This document shows positions 9,155 through 17,128 of a stretch of 64,000 nucleotides of DNA, piece by piece. The stretch is from Bradyrhizobium diazoefficiens. Its GTDB lineage: Bacteria > Pseudomonadota > Alphaproteobacteria > Rhizobiales > Xanthobacteraceae. Under the pieces are notes generated by a model, which saw only the letters and a list, made by a program, of their open reading frames with translations, had not been told where the DNA came from and searched no databases. Positions within the stretch are counted from its first letter, which is position 1. Each line of letters begins with the position of its first letter. Location: the NCBI RefSeq assembly GCF_018129965.1, contig NZ_JAFCKW010000001.1, positions 744,001 through 808,000 of the forward strand, given 5' to 3'. Position numbers and translations under genes: made by a program.

Positions 9155-9349
9155 GGACGGCGAGCGTCTGACCGCGCCCGAATTGATCCAGCCGAATTGA
9201 TGCGGCGAATGGATCGATGCGACATTAAAGATCTCCCCCGACCCGACGCCCCACGACCCACGTCTGACAAGATGCGTTGATTGCGCTACCACCCTGCGCT
9301 AATGTTTTTCCCGACCGGCTCAAACACCGGCGGCTTGAGGGAGAAAAAC

Positions 9350-10735
9350 GTGAAATCCAAGGTTATTGGCGCAGTATCGCTGGCGGTCGCTGCGGCCGGG
9401 CTGTTCGCAGCCGCTGCACCCGCATTTGCGCAGCAGAAGACGATTACGGTCTGGTGGGGCAAGGGCTTCTACCGCTCCGAAGACGACGCATTGCTCGAGA
9501 CGATCAAGAAGTTCGAAGCCAAGACCGGCATCAAAGTCGAATTGTCGCAGTACGCGATCCAGGACATGATTCCGAAGACGGTCGCCGCGCTCGACGCCGG
9601 CACCGTGCCCGATGTCGCCTATTCCGACAGCTACGACGTGCAGGCGCAGGGCAAGTGGGCCTATGAAGGCAAGCTCGAGGACCTCTCCGATGTCATGGAG
9701 CCGATCAAGGACCGGTTCGTGCAGAACACGCTGGATGCCTCGATCCTCTACAACGACGTCACCAAGAAGAAGGCCTATTACGGCTTCCCGCTGAAACAGC
9801 AGAGCATGCATGTCGAGATCTGGAACGACATGCTGGAGAAGGCCGGCTTCAAGCTCGCCGACATCCCCACCGACTGGGCGGGCTACTGGACGTTCTGGTG
9901 CGACAAGGTGCAGCCGGGCATCCGCAAGGCCACCGGCCAGCGCGTCTACGGCGTCGGCCAGCCGATGGGCGTGGAATCCACCGACTCCTTCCAGTCCTTC
10001 TACACCTTCATGGACGCCTATCACGTCAAGCTGGTCGACGACGACGGCAAGCTGCTGGTCGACGATCCCAAGGTGCGCGAGAACCTGATCAGCGCGCTGA
10101 AGGACTACACCGACACCTATATCAAGGGCTGCACGCCGCCCTCCTCCACCACCTGGAAGGATCCGGACAACAACGTCGCCTTCCACAACAAGACCATCGT
10201 GATGACCCACAACTTCACGATCTCGATCGCGGCGAAGTGGTTCGAGGATTCGCAGAACCAGGCACTGACCCAGGAGCAGCGCGACGCCGGCAAGAAGGCG
10301 TATGAACAGGACATCGTCACCGCGTCCTTCCCGAAGGCGCCGGATGGTTCGACCATCCGCTACCGCTCCGACGTCAAGACCGGACTGATCTTCACCGCGG
10401 CCAAGAACAAGGCCGAGGCCAAGCAGTTCATCAGCTTCCTGCTCCAGGAAGAGAATGTCCGCCCCTATATCGAGGGCGCGCTCGGCCGCTGGTTCCCGGT
10501 GACCAAGGAAAGCCAGGCCAGTCCGTTCTGGCAGGCTGACAAGCATCGCAAGGCGGTCTACGCCCAGTTCACCGGCGGCACCGCGCCGTTCGACTTCACC
10601 AAGAACTGGAAGTTCACGATCCTCAACAACGAGAACGTCTGGGCCAAGGCGATGAACCGGGTCGTTAGCGAGAAGGTCCCGGTCGACAAGGCCGTCGACG
10701 AGCTGATCGCCCGCATCAAGCAGGTTGCAGGCTAA
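9350..10735 (+). CDS. ABC transporter extracellular sugar-binding protein
   Basis: A 461-residue periplasmic binding protein of the SBP_bac_1 type. The GTG start at 9350 follows a strong GAGGGAG site and gives a clean signal peptide (VIGAVSLAVAAAGLFAAAAPAFA). The mature part begins QQKTITVWWGKGF and contains FEAKTGIKVELSQYAIQDM and the usual C-terminal IKQVAG. It belongs with the two permeases that follow. The ligand is unknown; related proteins bind sugars, polyols or sn-glycerol-3-phosphate. No ATPase gene follows in this operon. The frame is open 23 codons upstream, but that part is not signal-like. Confidence 0.92.
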   Translation: MKSKVIGAVSLAVAAAGLFAAAAPAFAQQKTITVWWGKGFYRSEDDALLETIKKFEAKTGIKVELSQYAIQDMIPKTVAALDAGTVPDVAYSDSYDVQAQGKWAYEGKLEDLSDVMEPIKDRFVQNTLDASILYNDVTKKKAYYGFPLKQQSMHVEIWNDMLEKAGFKLADIPTDWAGYWTFWCDKVQPGIRKATGQRVYGVGQPMGVESTDSFQSFYTFMDAYHVKLVDDDGKLLVDDPKVRENLISALKDYTDTYIKGCTPPSSTTWKDPDNNVAFHNKTIVMTHNFTISIAAKWFEDSQNQALTQEQRDAGKKAYEQDIVTASFPKAPDGSTIRYRSDVKTGLIFTAAKNKAEAKQFISFLLQEENVRPYIEGALGRWFPVTKESQASPFWQADKHRKAVYAQFTGGTAPFDFTKNWKFTILNNENVWAKAMNRVVSEKVPVDKAVDELIARIKQVAG

Positions 10736-10740
10736 ACTGT

Positions 10741-10790
10741 ATCCCTCCCTCTCCCCGTTCCTGCGGGGAGAGGGTTGGGGTGAAGGGCTC
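10741..10790. repeat. Palindromic repeat, CTCTCCCC-GGGGAGAG family (copy 1)
   Basis: Arms CCTCTCCCCG and CGGGGAGAGG flank a short loop, followed by GTTGGGGTGAAGGGCT. It lies between the sugar-binding protein gene and its first permease. Such a hairpin could lower expression of the permeases relative to the binding protein. A related GAGGGTTGGGG string occurs at 52317-52363. Confidence 0.7.
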
Positions 10791-10878
10791 TATCCGCGAA
10801 CAATACGCGCTGTGAGTCCTGTCCCCCCTCCCCGGATCGCCCGAGGGCGAGGTGAAAGATCTAGAAGAGTCCTGAAGA

Positions 10879-11751
10879 ATGGCGATCACGCTCTCTGGCG
10901 ATCAGTCGATCCCCGCACCGCCCTTGTCCCCGCGGCTGACCCCGGCGCAGGCCTGGGGCATTGCGCTGCTCGCGCCCTATCTGCTCGTGTTTCTCGCTTT
11001 CGTGGTCTATCCCGTCTGCTACGGGCTGTGGCTGGCGCGGGCCCCCTCGAACTACGTCGCGCTCTATCACGATCCGATCTTCGCGCGCGCCGCGGTCAAC
11101 ACGCTGATCTTCCTGGTCATCGGCATCAACATCAAGATGCTGATCGCGCTGTTCCTGTCCGGCTTCTTCGCCCAGCAGCGCACCTGGATCAAATGGCTCT
11201 CGGTGATCTTCATCCTGCCCTGGGCCGTGCCGTCGATCCCGACCATCCTTTCCGTGCGCTTCATGTTCAATCCCGAATGGGGCGTGGTCAACCACCTCAT
11301 CTTCTCCTTCACCGGCGATGACGGCCCGAACTGGCTGAACGACCCGACCGTGGCGCTGACCATGGCGATCGGCGTGCACATCTGGAAATCGCTGCCGTTC
11401 TGGACCCTGATCCTGATCACCGGCCGCCTTGCCATCGCGCAGGACCTGTTCGAGGCCGCCGAGGTCGACGGAGCGAGCTGGTGGCAGAAATTCCGCTACA
11501 TCACCTGGCCGTCGATGCAGACGCTGTATATCACCTGCACGCTGCTCTCGATGATCTGGACGCTCGGCGATTTCAACAGCGTCTATCTTCTCACCGGCGG
11601 TGGCCCGGCCGACCTCACGCACGTGCTGGCGACGCTGGGTATCCGCTATCTCCGGCTCGACCAGCTCTCGCTCGCGATGGCCTCCATCGTCTGCGCGATG
11701 CCGTTCGTCCTGCCGCTCGTGTACTTCATGATGAAACGGCTCTCGCGATGA
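10879..11751 (+). CDS. Sugar ABC transporter permease (MalF-like)
   Basis: A 290-residue inner-membrane permease with six likely helices. The ATPase-contact EAA loop is seen as EAAEVDGASWWQKFRYITWP (around residues 194-213). It pairs with the next permease and the binding protein to import an unknown sugar-like solute. The start ATG at 10879 follows a 143-base gap that carries a palindromic repeat. It overlaps the next gene by four bases (ATGA), so the two are translated together. Confidence 0.92.
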   Translation: MAITLSGDQSIPAPPLSPRLTPAQAWGIALLAPYLLVFLAFVVYPVCYGLWLARAPSNYVALYHDPIFARAAVNTLIFLVIGINIKMLIALFLSGFFAQQRTWIKWLSVIFILPWAVPSIPTILSVRFMFNPEWGVVNHLIFSFTGDDGPNWLNDPTVALTMAIGVHIWKSLPFWTLILITGRLAIAQDLFEAAEVDGASWWQKFRYITWPSMQTLYITCTLLSMIWTLGDFNSVYLLTGGGPADLTHVLATLGIRYLRLDQLSLAMASIVCAMPFVLPLVYFMMKRLSR

Positions 11752-12614
11752 AGCTTCCCGGTGCAAGCGAATTTTCCTGGCGCGACGTCGCGACCGAAGC
11801 GCGTCTGCTGCTGATCGGCATTCCCGTCTTCCTGTGGACGATGATCCCGATCTACCACATGTTCCTGTTTGCGATCTCCCCGAAGGAGGACGCGTTCTCG
11901 GGCAAGCTGTGGCCGGACCACCCGACGCTGCACAACTTCGAAATCGTGTTCAAGCAGCAGCATTACTTCCTGCGCGACTTCTACATCCAGTTCTGGAACT
12001 CGACGGTCATCGCAGTCTCGGTCGGCGTGCTGACGCTGGTGATCGCGACCGCCGCGGCGTTCTCTATCTCGCGCCTGAAGGTCCCGGGCGGCCGCACCGT
12101 GCTGAACCTCGCGCTCTTCACCTATTTCATCCCCGCGGCGTTCCTCGCCGTGCCGATGTACCGCACCATGGGCAATTACGGCCTGCTCAACAATCACTGG
12201 TCGCTGATCCTGGCCATGGTGACGATCGCCAGCCCCTACGCGATCTGGGTGCTCAAGCAGGCCTCCGACAAGCTGCCGGTCGAGCTCGACGAGGCCGCGG
12301 TGATGGACGGCGCCACCACGCTGCAGATCTTCCGCCTGGTCTATCTGCCGCTGATGATGCCCTCGCTGGTCGCGATCGGCACCTATGCGGTGCTGCTGGC
12401 CTGGAACGAATATCTCTACGCGTTCCTGCTGCTATCGAACGACCGCGAGATCACCCTCCCCGTCGCGCTCGGCAACTTCCTTGCCGCCGACGATTCGCCG
12501 TGGGAGCTGTTGATGACGACCGGCTTCATCTACGCGCTGCCGCCGGCCGCGATCTACTACGCCTTCCGCCGCTACATGGTGGGCGGCCTCACGGCGGGTG
12601 CGGTGAAGTCTTAG
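11748..12614 (+). CDS. Sugar ABC transporter permease (MalG-like)
   Basis: A 288-residue inner-membrane permease with six helices. Its EAA loop reads DEAAVMDGATTLQIFRLVYLP (about residues 181-201), the normal form of the second permease in CUT1 sugar importers. The ATG at 11748 overlaps the stop of the first permease; an upstream start at 11481 would lie inside that gene and was not used. The operon ends here: 45 bases later the polyamine permease gene converges on it. No ATP-binding gene lies in the same direction, so this importer must use an ATPase encoded elsewhere. Confidence 0.92.
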   Translation: MKLPGASEFSWRDVATEARLLLIGIPVFLWTMIPIYHMFLFAISPKEDAFSGKLWPDHPTLHNFEIVFKQQHYFLRDFYIQFWNSTVIAVSVGVLTLVIATAAAFSISRLKVPGGRTVLNLALFTYFIPAAFLAVPMYRTMGNYGLLNNHWSLILAMVTIASPYAIWVLKQASDKLPVELDEAAVMDGATTLQIFRLVYLPLMMPSLVAIGTYAVLLAWNEYLYAFLLLSNDREITLPVALGNFLAADDSPWELLMTTGFIYALPPAAIYYAFRRYMVGGLTAGAVKS

Positions 12615-12659
12615 TCGTTTTGGTCAGAGCGTAGCCCGTTGGTCAGAGCTACACGGCAT

Positions 12660-13472
12660 CTAAAGCGGCGCTGCACTCTCGCCCTGTTCGCTCGACAGTT
12701 TCGAGGCGAGCGAGGCGACGACGATGACCACCGCGATGAGACCGATCACAAGCGTGCAGATCGCGTTGATTTCGGGCTTCACCCCGAGCCGCACCTCCGA
12801 ATAGATCCGGATCGGCAGAGTCGCCGAGCCCGGGCCGGTGGTGAAGCTTGCGATCACGAGATCGTCGAGCGACAGCGTGAAGGCCAGCATCCAGCCGGCG
12901 ACGATGCTGGGGGCGATCAGCGGCAGCGTGACGGCCACGAACGCGCGGACCGGATTGCAACCGAGATCCATCGCCGCCTCCTCCAGCGAGCGATCGAGCG
13001 AGCCGAGGCGGGACTGCACGACGACGGCGACGAAGCACATCGTCAGCGTGGTATGGGCGATCGTCACCGTCCAGAAGCCGCGCTCGGCGTTCAGTGCCAC
13101 GAACAGCAGCAGCAGCGACAATCCGGTGATCACCTCCGGCATCACGAGCGGCGCATAGAGCATGCCGGAGAACAGCGTGCGGCCGACAAACCGCTCGCCG
13201 CGCGACAGCGCCACCGCGGCGAGCGTGCCGAACAGCGTGGCCATGGTCGCGGAGGCCAGCGCGACCTTCAGGCTCATCCAGGCCGCCTCGATCATGGCGC
13301 GGTCGTTGAAGAATTCGTGGTACCAGCGCAGCGACCAGCCGCCCCATACCGTCACGAGCCGCGAGGCGTTGAAGGAATAGATGACGAGGATCAGGATCGG
13401 CAGATAGAGGAACGCCAGCCCCAGCGTGAGCGAGGCGATGTTGAAGCGGGACAGGCCGGAGACCTTGCGCAT
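12660..13472 (-). CDS. potI: Polyamine ABC transporter permease PotI-like
   Basis: A 270-residue inner-membrane permease like PotI/PotC. The N-terminus ASLTLGLAFLYLPILILVIYSFN and the EAA loop EEAAMDLGCNPVRAFVAVTLP match the spermidine/putrescine family. The ATG at 13472 lies four bases after the potH stop. A longer frame would start 45 bases earlier but would overlap potH. It is last in potG-potH-potI and ends facing the sugar permease gene. The substrate is inferred from family only; some PotGHI systems carry other cations or amino acids. Confidence 0.88.
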   Translation of the reverse strand: MRKVSGLSRFNIASLTLGLAFLYLPILILVIYSFNASRLVTVWGGWSLRWYHEFFNDRAMIEAAWMSLKVALASATMATLFGTLAAVALSRGERFVGRTLFSGMLYAPLVMPEVITGLSLLLLFVALNAERGFWTVTIAHTTLTMCFVAVVVQSRLGSLDRSLEEAAMDLGCNPVRAFVAVTLPLIAPSIVAGWMLAFTLSLDDLVIASFTTGPGSATLPIRIYSEVRLGVKPEINAICTLVIGLIAVVIVVASLASKLSSEQGESAAPL

Positions 13473-13476
13473 CAGC

Positions 13477-14391
13477 TCAACGCCCCTGTTCCAGCTGGCG
13501 CTTCTGCAGCCGCTCATAGAGCAGCAGCGGCACCAGCAGCACCGCGAGCAGCACGATCGCCGCGGCGGAGGCGACCGGCCAGTCCTTGTTGGTGAAGAAT
13601 TCGAGCCACAGCGTCTGGCCGATCATCAGCGAATTGGAGCCGGCCAGAAGATCCGGAATCACGAACTCGCCGACGATGGGAATGAAGCAGAGCAGCACGC
13701 CGGCGCCGACCCCGGGCAGCGACAGCGGAAAGGTGACGAGCCAGAACACCTGCCAGGGCGGTGCGCCGAGATCGCCGGCCGCCTCCTCCAGCGCCGGCTC
13801 CATCTTCGCGAGCGTGGCGTAGAGCGGCAGGATCATGAACGGCAGGTACGAATAGACGATGCCGATATACATCGCGCTGTCGGTGGAGAGCCACACCACC
13901 GGCTGGCTGACCAGATGCAGCATCAGCAGGATCTGGTTGAGCAGGCCGTCATGCTGGAGGATGTTGATCCAGGCATAGATGCGGATCAGGAACGACGTCC
14001 AGAACGGCACGATCACCAGCACCATCGCCACCGCCTGCCAGCGGCTCGGCAACCGCGCCATGCCATAGGCGATGGGATAGCCGATCACGAGCAACAGCGC
14101 GGTCGCCGTGACGGCGACGGTGAGGCTGCGCACATAGGCAAAGACATAGATGTCGTCGGAGGCAAGCAGCCTGAAATTGTCGAGCGACAAGGCGCCAAAC
14201 GCCGCCTCGAGCGCATCCCATCCTGCCGCGAGGTCGAACAGCGGCTCGTAAGGCGGCTGCGCGATCGCGGTCTGCGACAGGGCGATCTTCAGCACGAAAC
14301 CGAACGGCACCAGGAAGAACAGTACCATCCAGACATAGGGCGCGATCGCGGCAAGGCGCGCGGGACGCGCGAAGATGCGGCGGGAGCTCAT
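13477..14391 (-). CDS. potH: Polyamine ABC transporter permease PotH-like
   Basis: A 304-residue permease with six helices. APYVWMVLFFLVPFGFVLKIALSQ at the N-terminus and EEAAGDLGAPPWQVFWLVTFPLS for the ATPase contact loop are typical of PotH/PotB, as is SFLIRIYAWINILQ. It overlaps potG by four bases (ATGA) and is followed by potI after four bases, so the three are translated as a unit. It would form the membrane channel with PotI. Confidence 0.9.
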   Translation of the reverse strand: MSSRRIFARPARLAAIAPYVWMVLFFLVPFGFVLKIALSQTAIAQPPYEPLFDLAAGWDALEAAFGALSLDNFRLLASDDIYVFAYVRSLTVAVTATALLLVIGYPIAYGMARLPSRWQAVAMVLVIVPFWTSFLIRIYAWINILQHDGLLNQILLMLHLVSQPVVWLSTDSAMYIGIVYSYLPFMILPLYATLAKMEPALEEAAGDLGAPPWQVFWLVTFPLSLPGVGAGVLLCFIPIVGEFVIPDLLAGSNSLMIGQTLWLEFFTNKDWPVASAAAIVLLAVLLVPLLLYERLQKRQLEQGR

Positions 14392-15560
14392 GACGTCAGC
14401 AACACGCAGTCATCGGGCGCGAACCAGGCGACCACATGCTGGTTCACGCTGTAGGCATCGACATCGAGGCGCGCGCTGTTGGCGACGGAGGCCTGCACCA
14501 TCCCGCCGGTATCGAGCTTGACCTTGTAGGTGGTGGTGCCGCCCAGATAGCAGATGTCTGCGATGACGCCGTCGAGCAGGTTGATCGCGGTCTCGCGACC
14601 GGCCTCGCCCACCGGACCGCGGCGCGACAGCTTGACCTTTTCGGGGCGGATCGCGACCGACAGTTTTCCGCCGCCGACCGGTTCGCGCGGCTCGGCCACC
14701 ACCAGCGAGCCCGCATCACGCGTGCCGATGATCAGACGATGGCCGTCGCGCAATTTGGATTCACCGTCGAACAGATTGATGTCGCCGACGAACTCCGCGA
14801 TCCAGCGCGAGCGCGGCGCCTCGTAGAGCTCCCTGGGGCTCGCGACCTGGGCCAGCTTGCCGGCCTTCATCACGCCGATCCGGCTCGCCATCGTCATGGC
14901 CTCCTCCTGGTCGTGGGTGACGATGATGAAGGTCATGCCGAGCCGGCGCTGCAGCTCCATCAGCTCGCCTTGCGTGCTTTCGCGCAGCTTCTTGTCGAGG
15001 GCCGCGAGCGGCTCGTCGAGCAGCAACAATTGCGGCCGGCGCGCCAGCGCGCGAGCCAGCGCCACGCGCTGGCGCTGGCCGCCGGACAACTGGTCCGGCT
15101 TGCGCTTCTCCAGTCCCTCGAGATTCACCAGCGCGACCATCTCGGCCACACGCCTGGCGATGTCGGCGCGCGCCATGCCGGCGCGTTTCAGGCCGAAGGC
15201 GATGTTGTCGCTCACCGACAGATGCGGAAACAACGCATAGTTCTGGAACATCATGTTGATCGGGCGCTCGTGCGGCAGCGCCTGCGCGATATCCTTGCCG
15301 CCGAGCAGGATGCGCCCTTCGTCCGGCGCCTCGAAGCCGGCGAGCATCCGCAGCAGCGTGGTCTTGCCGCAGCCGCTGGGGCCGAGCAGCGCAAAGAACT
15401 CGCCCGCCCCGATGTCGAGCGAGACGCCGTCCACGGCACGGAACGCCCCGAACGTCTTCGCCACGCCCTCGATCCGCAGCAGCGGCTGTCCGGCCGCTGG
15501 ATGCGCGGCTTCGCCGGCTGCGCCAAGCTCGGCGTCTGTCGTGAGCAACTTTTCAGCCAT
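14388..15560 (-). CDS. potG: Polyamine ABC transporter ATP-binding protein PotG-like
   Basis: A 390-residue ABC ATPase: Walker A GPSGCGKT (residues 60-67), Q-loop in MMFQNYALFPHLS, signature LSGGQRQRVALARAL, Walker B LLLLDEPLAALD, then a C-terminal TOBE regulatory domain (LSVAIRPEKVKLSRRG). This is the standard PotA/PotG layout. It starts the potG-potH-potI operon. A periplasmic binding protein (potF) normally comes first, but the gene upstream is the GlpD-like enzyme, 74 bases away. The 30-residue Ala-rich N-terminus before the ATPase core is longer than usual. Confidence 0.92.
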   Translation of the reverse strand: MAEKLLTTDAELGAAGEAAHPAAGQPLLRIEGVAKTFGAFRAVDGVSLDIGAGEFFALLGPSGCGKTTLLRMLAGFEAPDEGRILLGGKDIAQALPHERPINMMFQNYALFPHLSVSDNIAFGLKRAGMARADIARRVAEMVALVNLEGLEKRKPDQLSGGQRQRVALARALARRPQLLLLDEPLAALDKKLRESTQGELMELQRRLGMTFIIVTHDQEEAMTMASRIGVMKAGKLAQVASPRELYEAPRSRWIAEFVGDINLFDGESKLRDGHRLIIGTRDAGSLVVAEPREPVGGGKLSVAIRPEKVKLSRRGPVGEAGRETAINLLDGVIADICYLGGTTTYKVKLDTGGMVQASVANSARLDVDAYSVNQHVVAWFAPDDCVLLTS

Positions 15561-15634
15561 GTTCCTGCAAATCCTGATTCCGCCGCACGCTAGCGGTCGA
15601 TCCGACTTTGCTCAACCGGCTCAAGACTTTTCGT

Positions 15635-17095
15635 TCACATCACATTCGCCATGAACGCGGCCAGCGCATCCCGGTCCGCCGCCGGCATGGTCAGGCCGAG
15701 CTTGGAGCGACGCCACAGGATGTCTTCGGGGAAGCGCGCCCATTCGCAGGTCATGAGATAGCGCACCTCGGCGCCGGTGAGCTCGGGCCCGAAGGCCGGA
15801 CCCAGATCTTCGCGCGTCTTCGCCTCGCCCAGAACTCCCGGCAGGCGCGAGCCGTAGGCGGCGACCAGACGCTGGGCCTGCGGCTCGGACAGGAAGCGCC
15901 AGCGGTCGCGCGCGAGGTCGACTTCGGTGTCGAAACGGTCTGAGGCAAAATCGCCGCCGGGCAGCGCGGCGCCGGCGGTCCAGCGCGGCGACATCGGATA
16001 GAACGGCGTCAGCCGCGTCACGGCCCGTTCCGCGCGCAGGCGCGACGTCGTGACGTCGCCGCCGAACATCGTGATCAGCGGCGCCTTGCGCCGGCGGGCG
16101 TGGAACAGCGTGGTGCCGTCGCGTCGCCGTGCGGACGCCAGCGTCAGATTGACGCCGGAGACCGCGCGCACCACGTCGGTCGGGGCGACGCGCTCGCGGA
16201 AATAGCGGCTAGCGGCGTCGCAGAGATAGCTGGCGTCGGCCGCCGGCATCGCCACGATCGCGGGATCGCCGGTGAAGTCGTGCGTGACCGTCCCGATCAG
16301 CGTGAAGTCGTGGGCGAAGCTGGACGCGAAGATCAGCCGTCCATCGCTGTTCTGGAAGACGTAGACGCTATCGTGATCGAACAACCTCGGCACGATGATC
16401 TGGCTCATCTGCATGGTCGCCATTTTGGGTTGCGGCAGCCGCAGAACGGTCTCCGCGACCATCGCGGTCCAGCCGCCGGCGGCATTGGCCAGTGCCCGGG
16501 CCGTGATCGTGCGGCGATGGCCGCGATCGACCACCGCGAGCCTCCAGATGTCGGCTCGATCGGCGCGCACGCAGCGCGCTCCAGTCCGGATCACCGCGCC
16601 GCGTTCGGCTGCGTCGAGCGCCGTGAGCACCACCAGGCGGGAATCGTCGACAACGCAGTCCGAATATTCGAAAGCCGTGCCGAACGGGCGCTTCAGCGCA
16701 TTGCCGACCGGATGATGCGTGATGTCGAGGGTCGCGGTGACGGGCAGTCCGCTGCGGCTGGTGAGGCTGTCATAGAGGAACAGGCCGGCACGCAGCAGCC
16801 AGGGCGGGCGCTCCTCGGAATGGGCGGGGATCACGAACCGCATCGGCCGCACCAGATGCGGCGCGATCCGGAGCCAGGTCCGGCGCTCGGCCAGCGCCTG
16901 GCGCACCCGCCAGAAACCGCGGCGCTCCAGCACCGACAGGTCGCCATGGATCAGCCGCGGCGTGGCCGACGAGGCCGCGCCGCCGAGATCGCCCTGCTCC
17001 AGCAGGATGACGCGCAGGCCGCGGCCGGCCGCATCGCGGGCGAGGCTGACACCGTTCAGGCCGCCACCGATGATCGCGAGGTCGTAATCCGCCAT
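15635..17095 (-). CDS. GlpD-like FAD-dependent dehydrogenase with replaced substrate-site residues
   Basis: At 486 residues it matches GlpD along its length: an N-terminal FAD site (DLAIIGGGLNGVSLARD) and a C-terminal domain (CEWARFPEDILWRRSKLGL). The residues that hold glycerol-3-phosphate in E. coli GlpD are changed. HGGLRYLE reads HGDLSVLE (S54, V55), SGVRPL reads SGVNLT (N316), and GGKLTTYR reads GGDVTTSR (D347). This removes three positive charges and adds negative ones, so sn-glycerol-3-phosphate is unlikely to be the substrate. It lies upstream of potG on the same strand, so a cationic or uncharged substrate is possible (inference). Standard annotation would call it glpD; that symbol is withheld on purpose. 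Confidence 0.8.
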   Translation of the reverse strand: MADYDLAIIGGGLNGVSLARDAAGRGLRVILLEQGDLGGAASSATPRLIHGDLSVLERRGFWRVRQALAERRTWLRIAPHLVRPMRFVIPAHSEERPPWLLRAGLFLYDSLTSRSGLPVTATLDITHHPVGNALKRPFGTAFEYSDCVVDDSRLVVLTALDAAERGAVIRTGARCVRADRADIWRLAVVDRGHRRTITARALANAAGGWTAMVAETVLRLPQPKMATMQMSQIIVPRLFDHDSVYVFQNSDGRLIFASSFAHDFTLIGTVTHDFTGDPAIVAMPAADASYLCDAASRYFRERVAPTDVVRAVSGVNLTLASARRRDGTTLFHARRRKAPLITMFGGDVTTSRLRAERAVTRLTPFYPMSPRWTAGAALPGGDFASDRFDTEVDLARDRWRFLSEPQAQRLVAAYGSRLPGVLGEAKTREDLGPAFGPELTGAEVRYLMTCEWARFPEDILWRRSKLGLTMPAADRDALAAFMANVM

Positions 17096-17128
17096 GAAGC
17101 CGTCGAATGGGAGCGAAGCGCCCCATCC

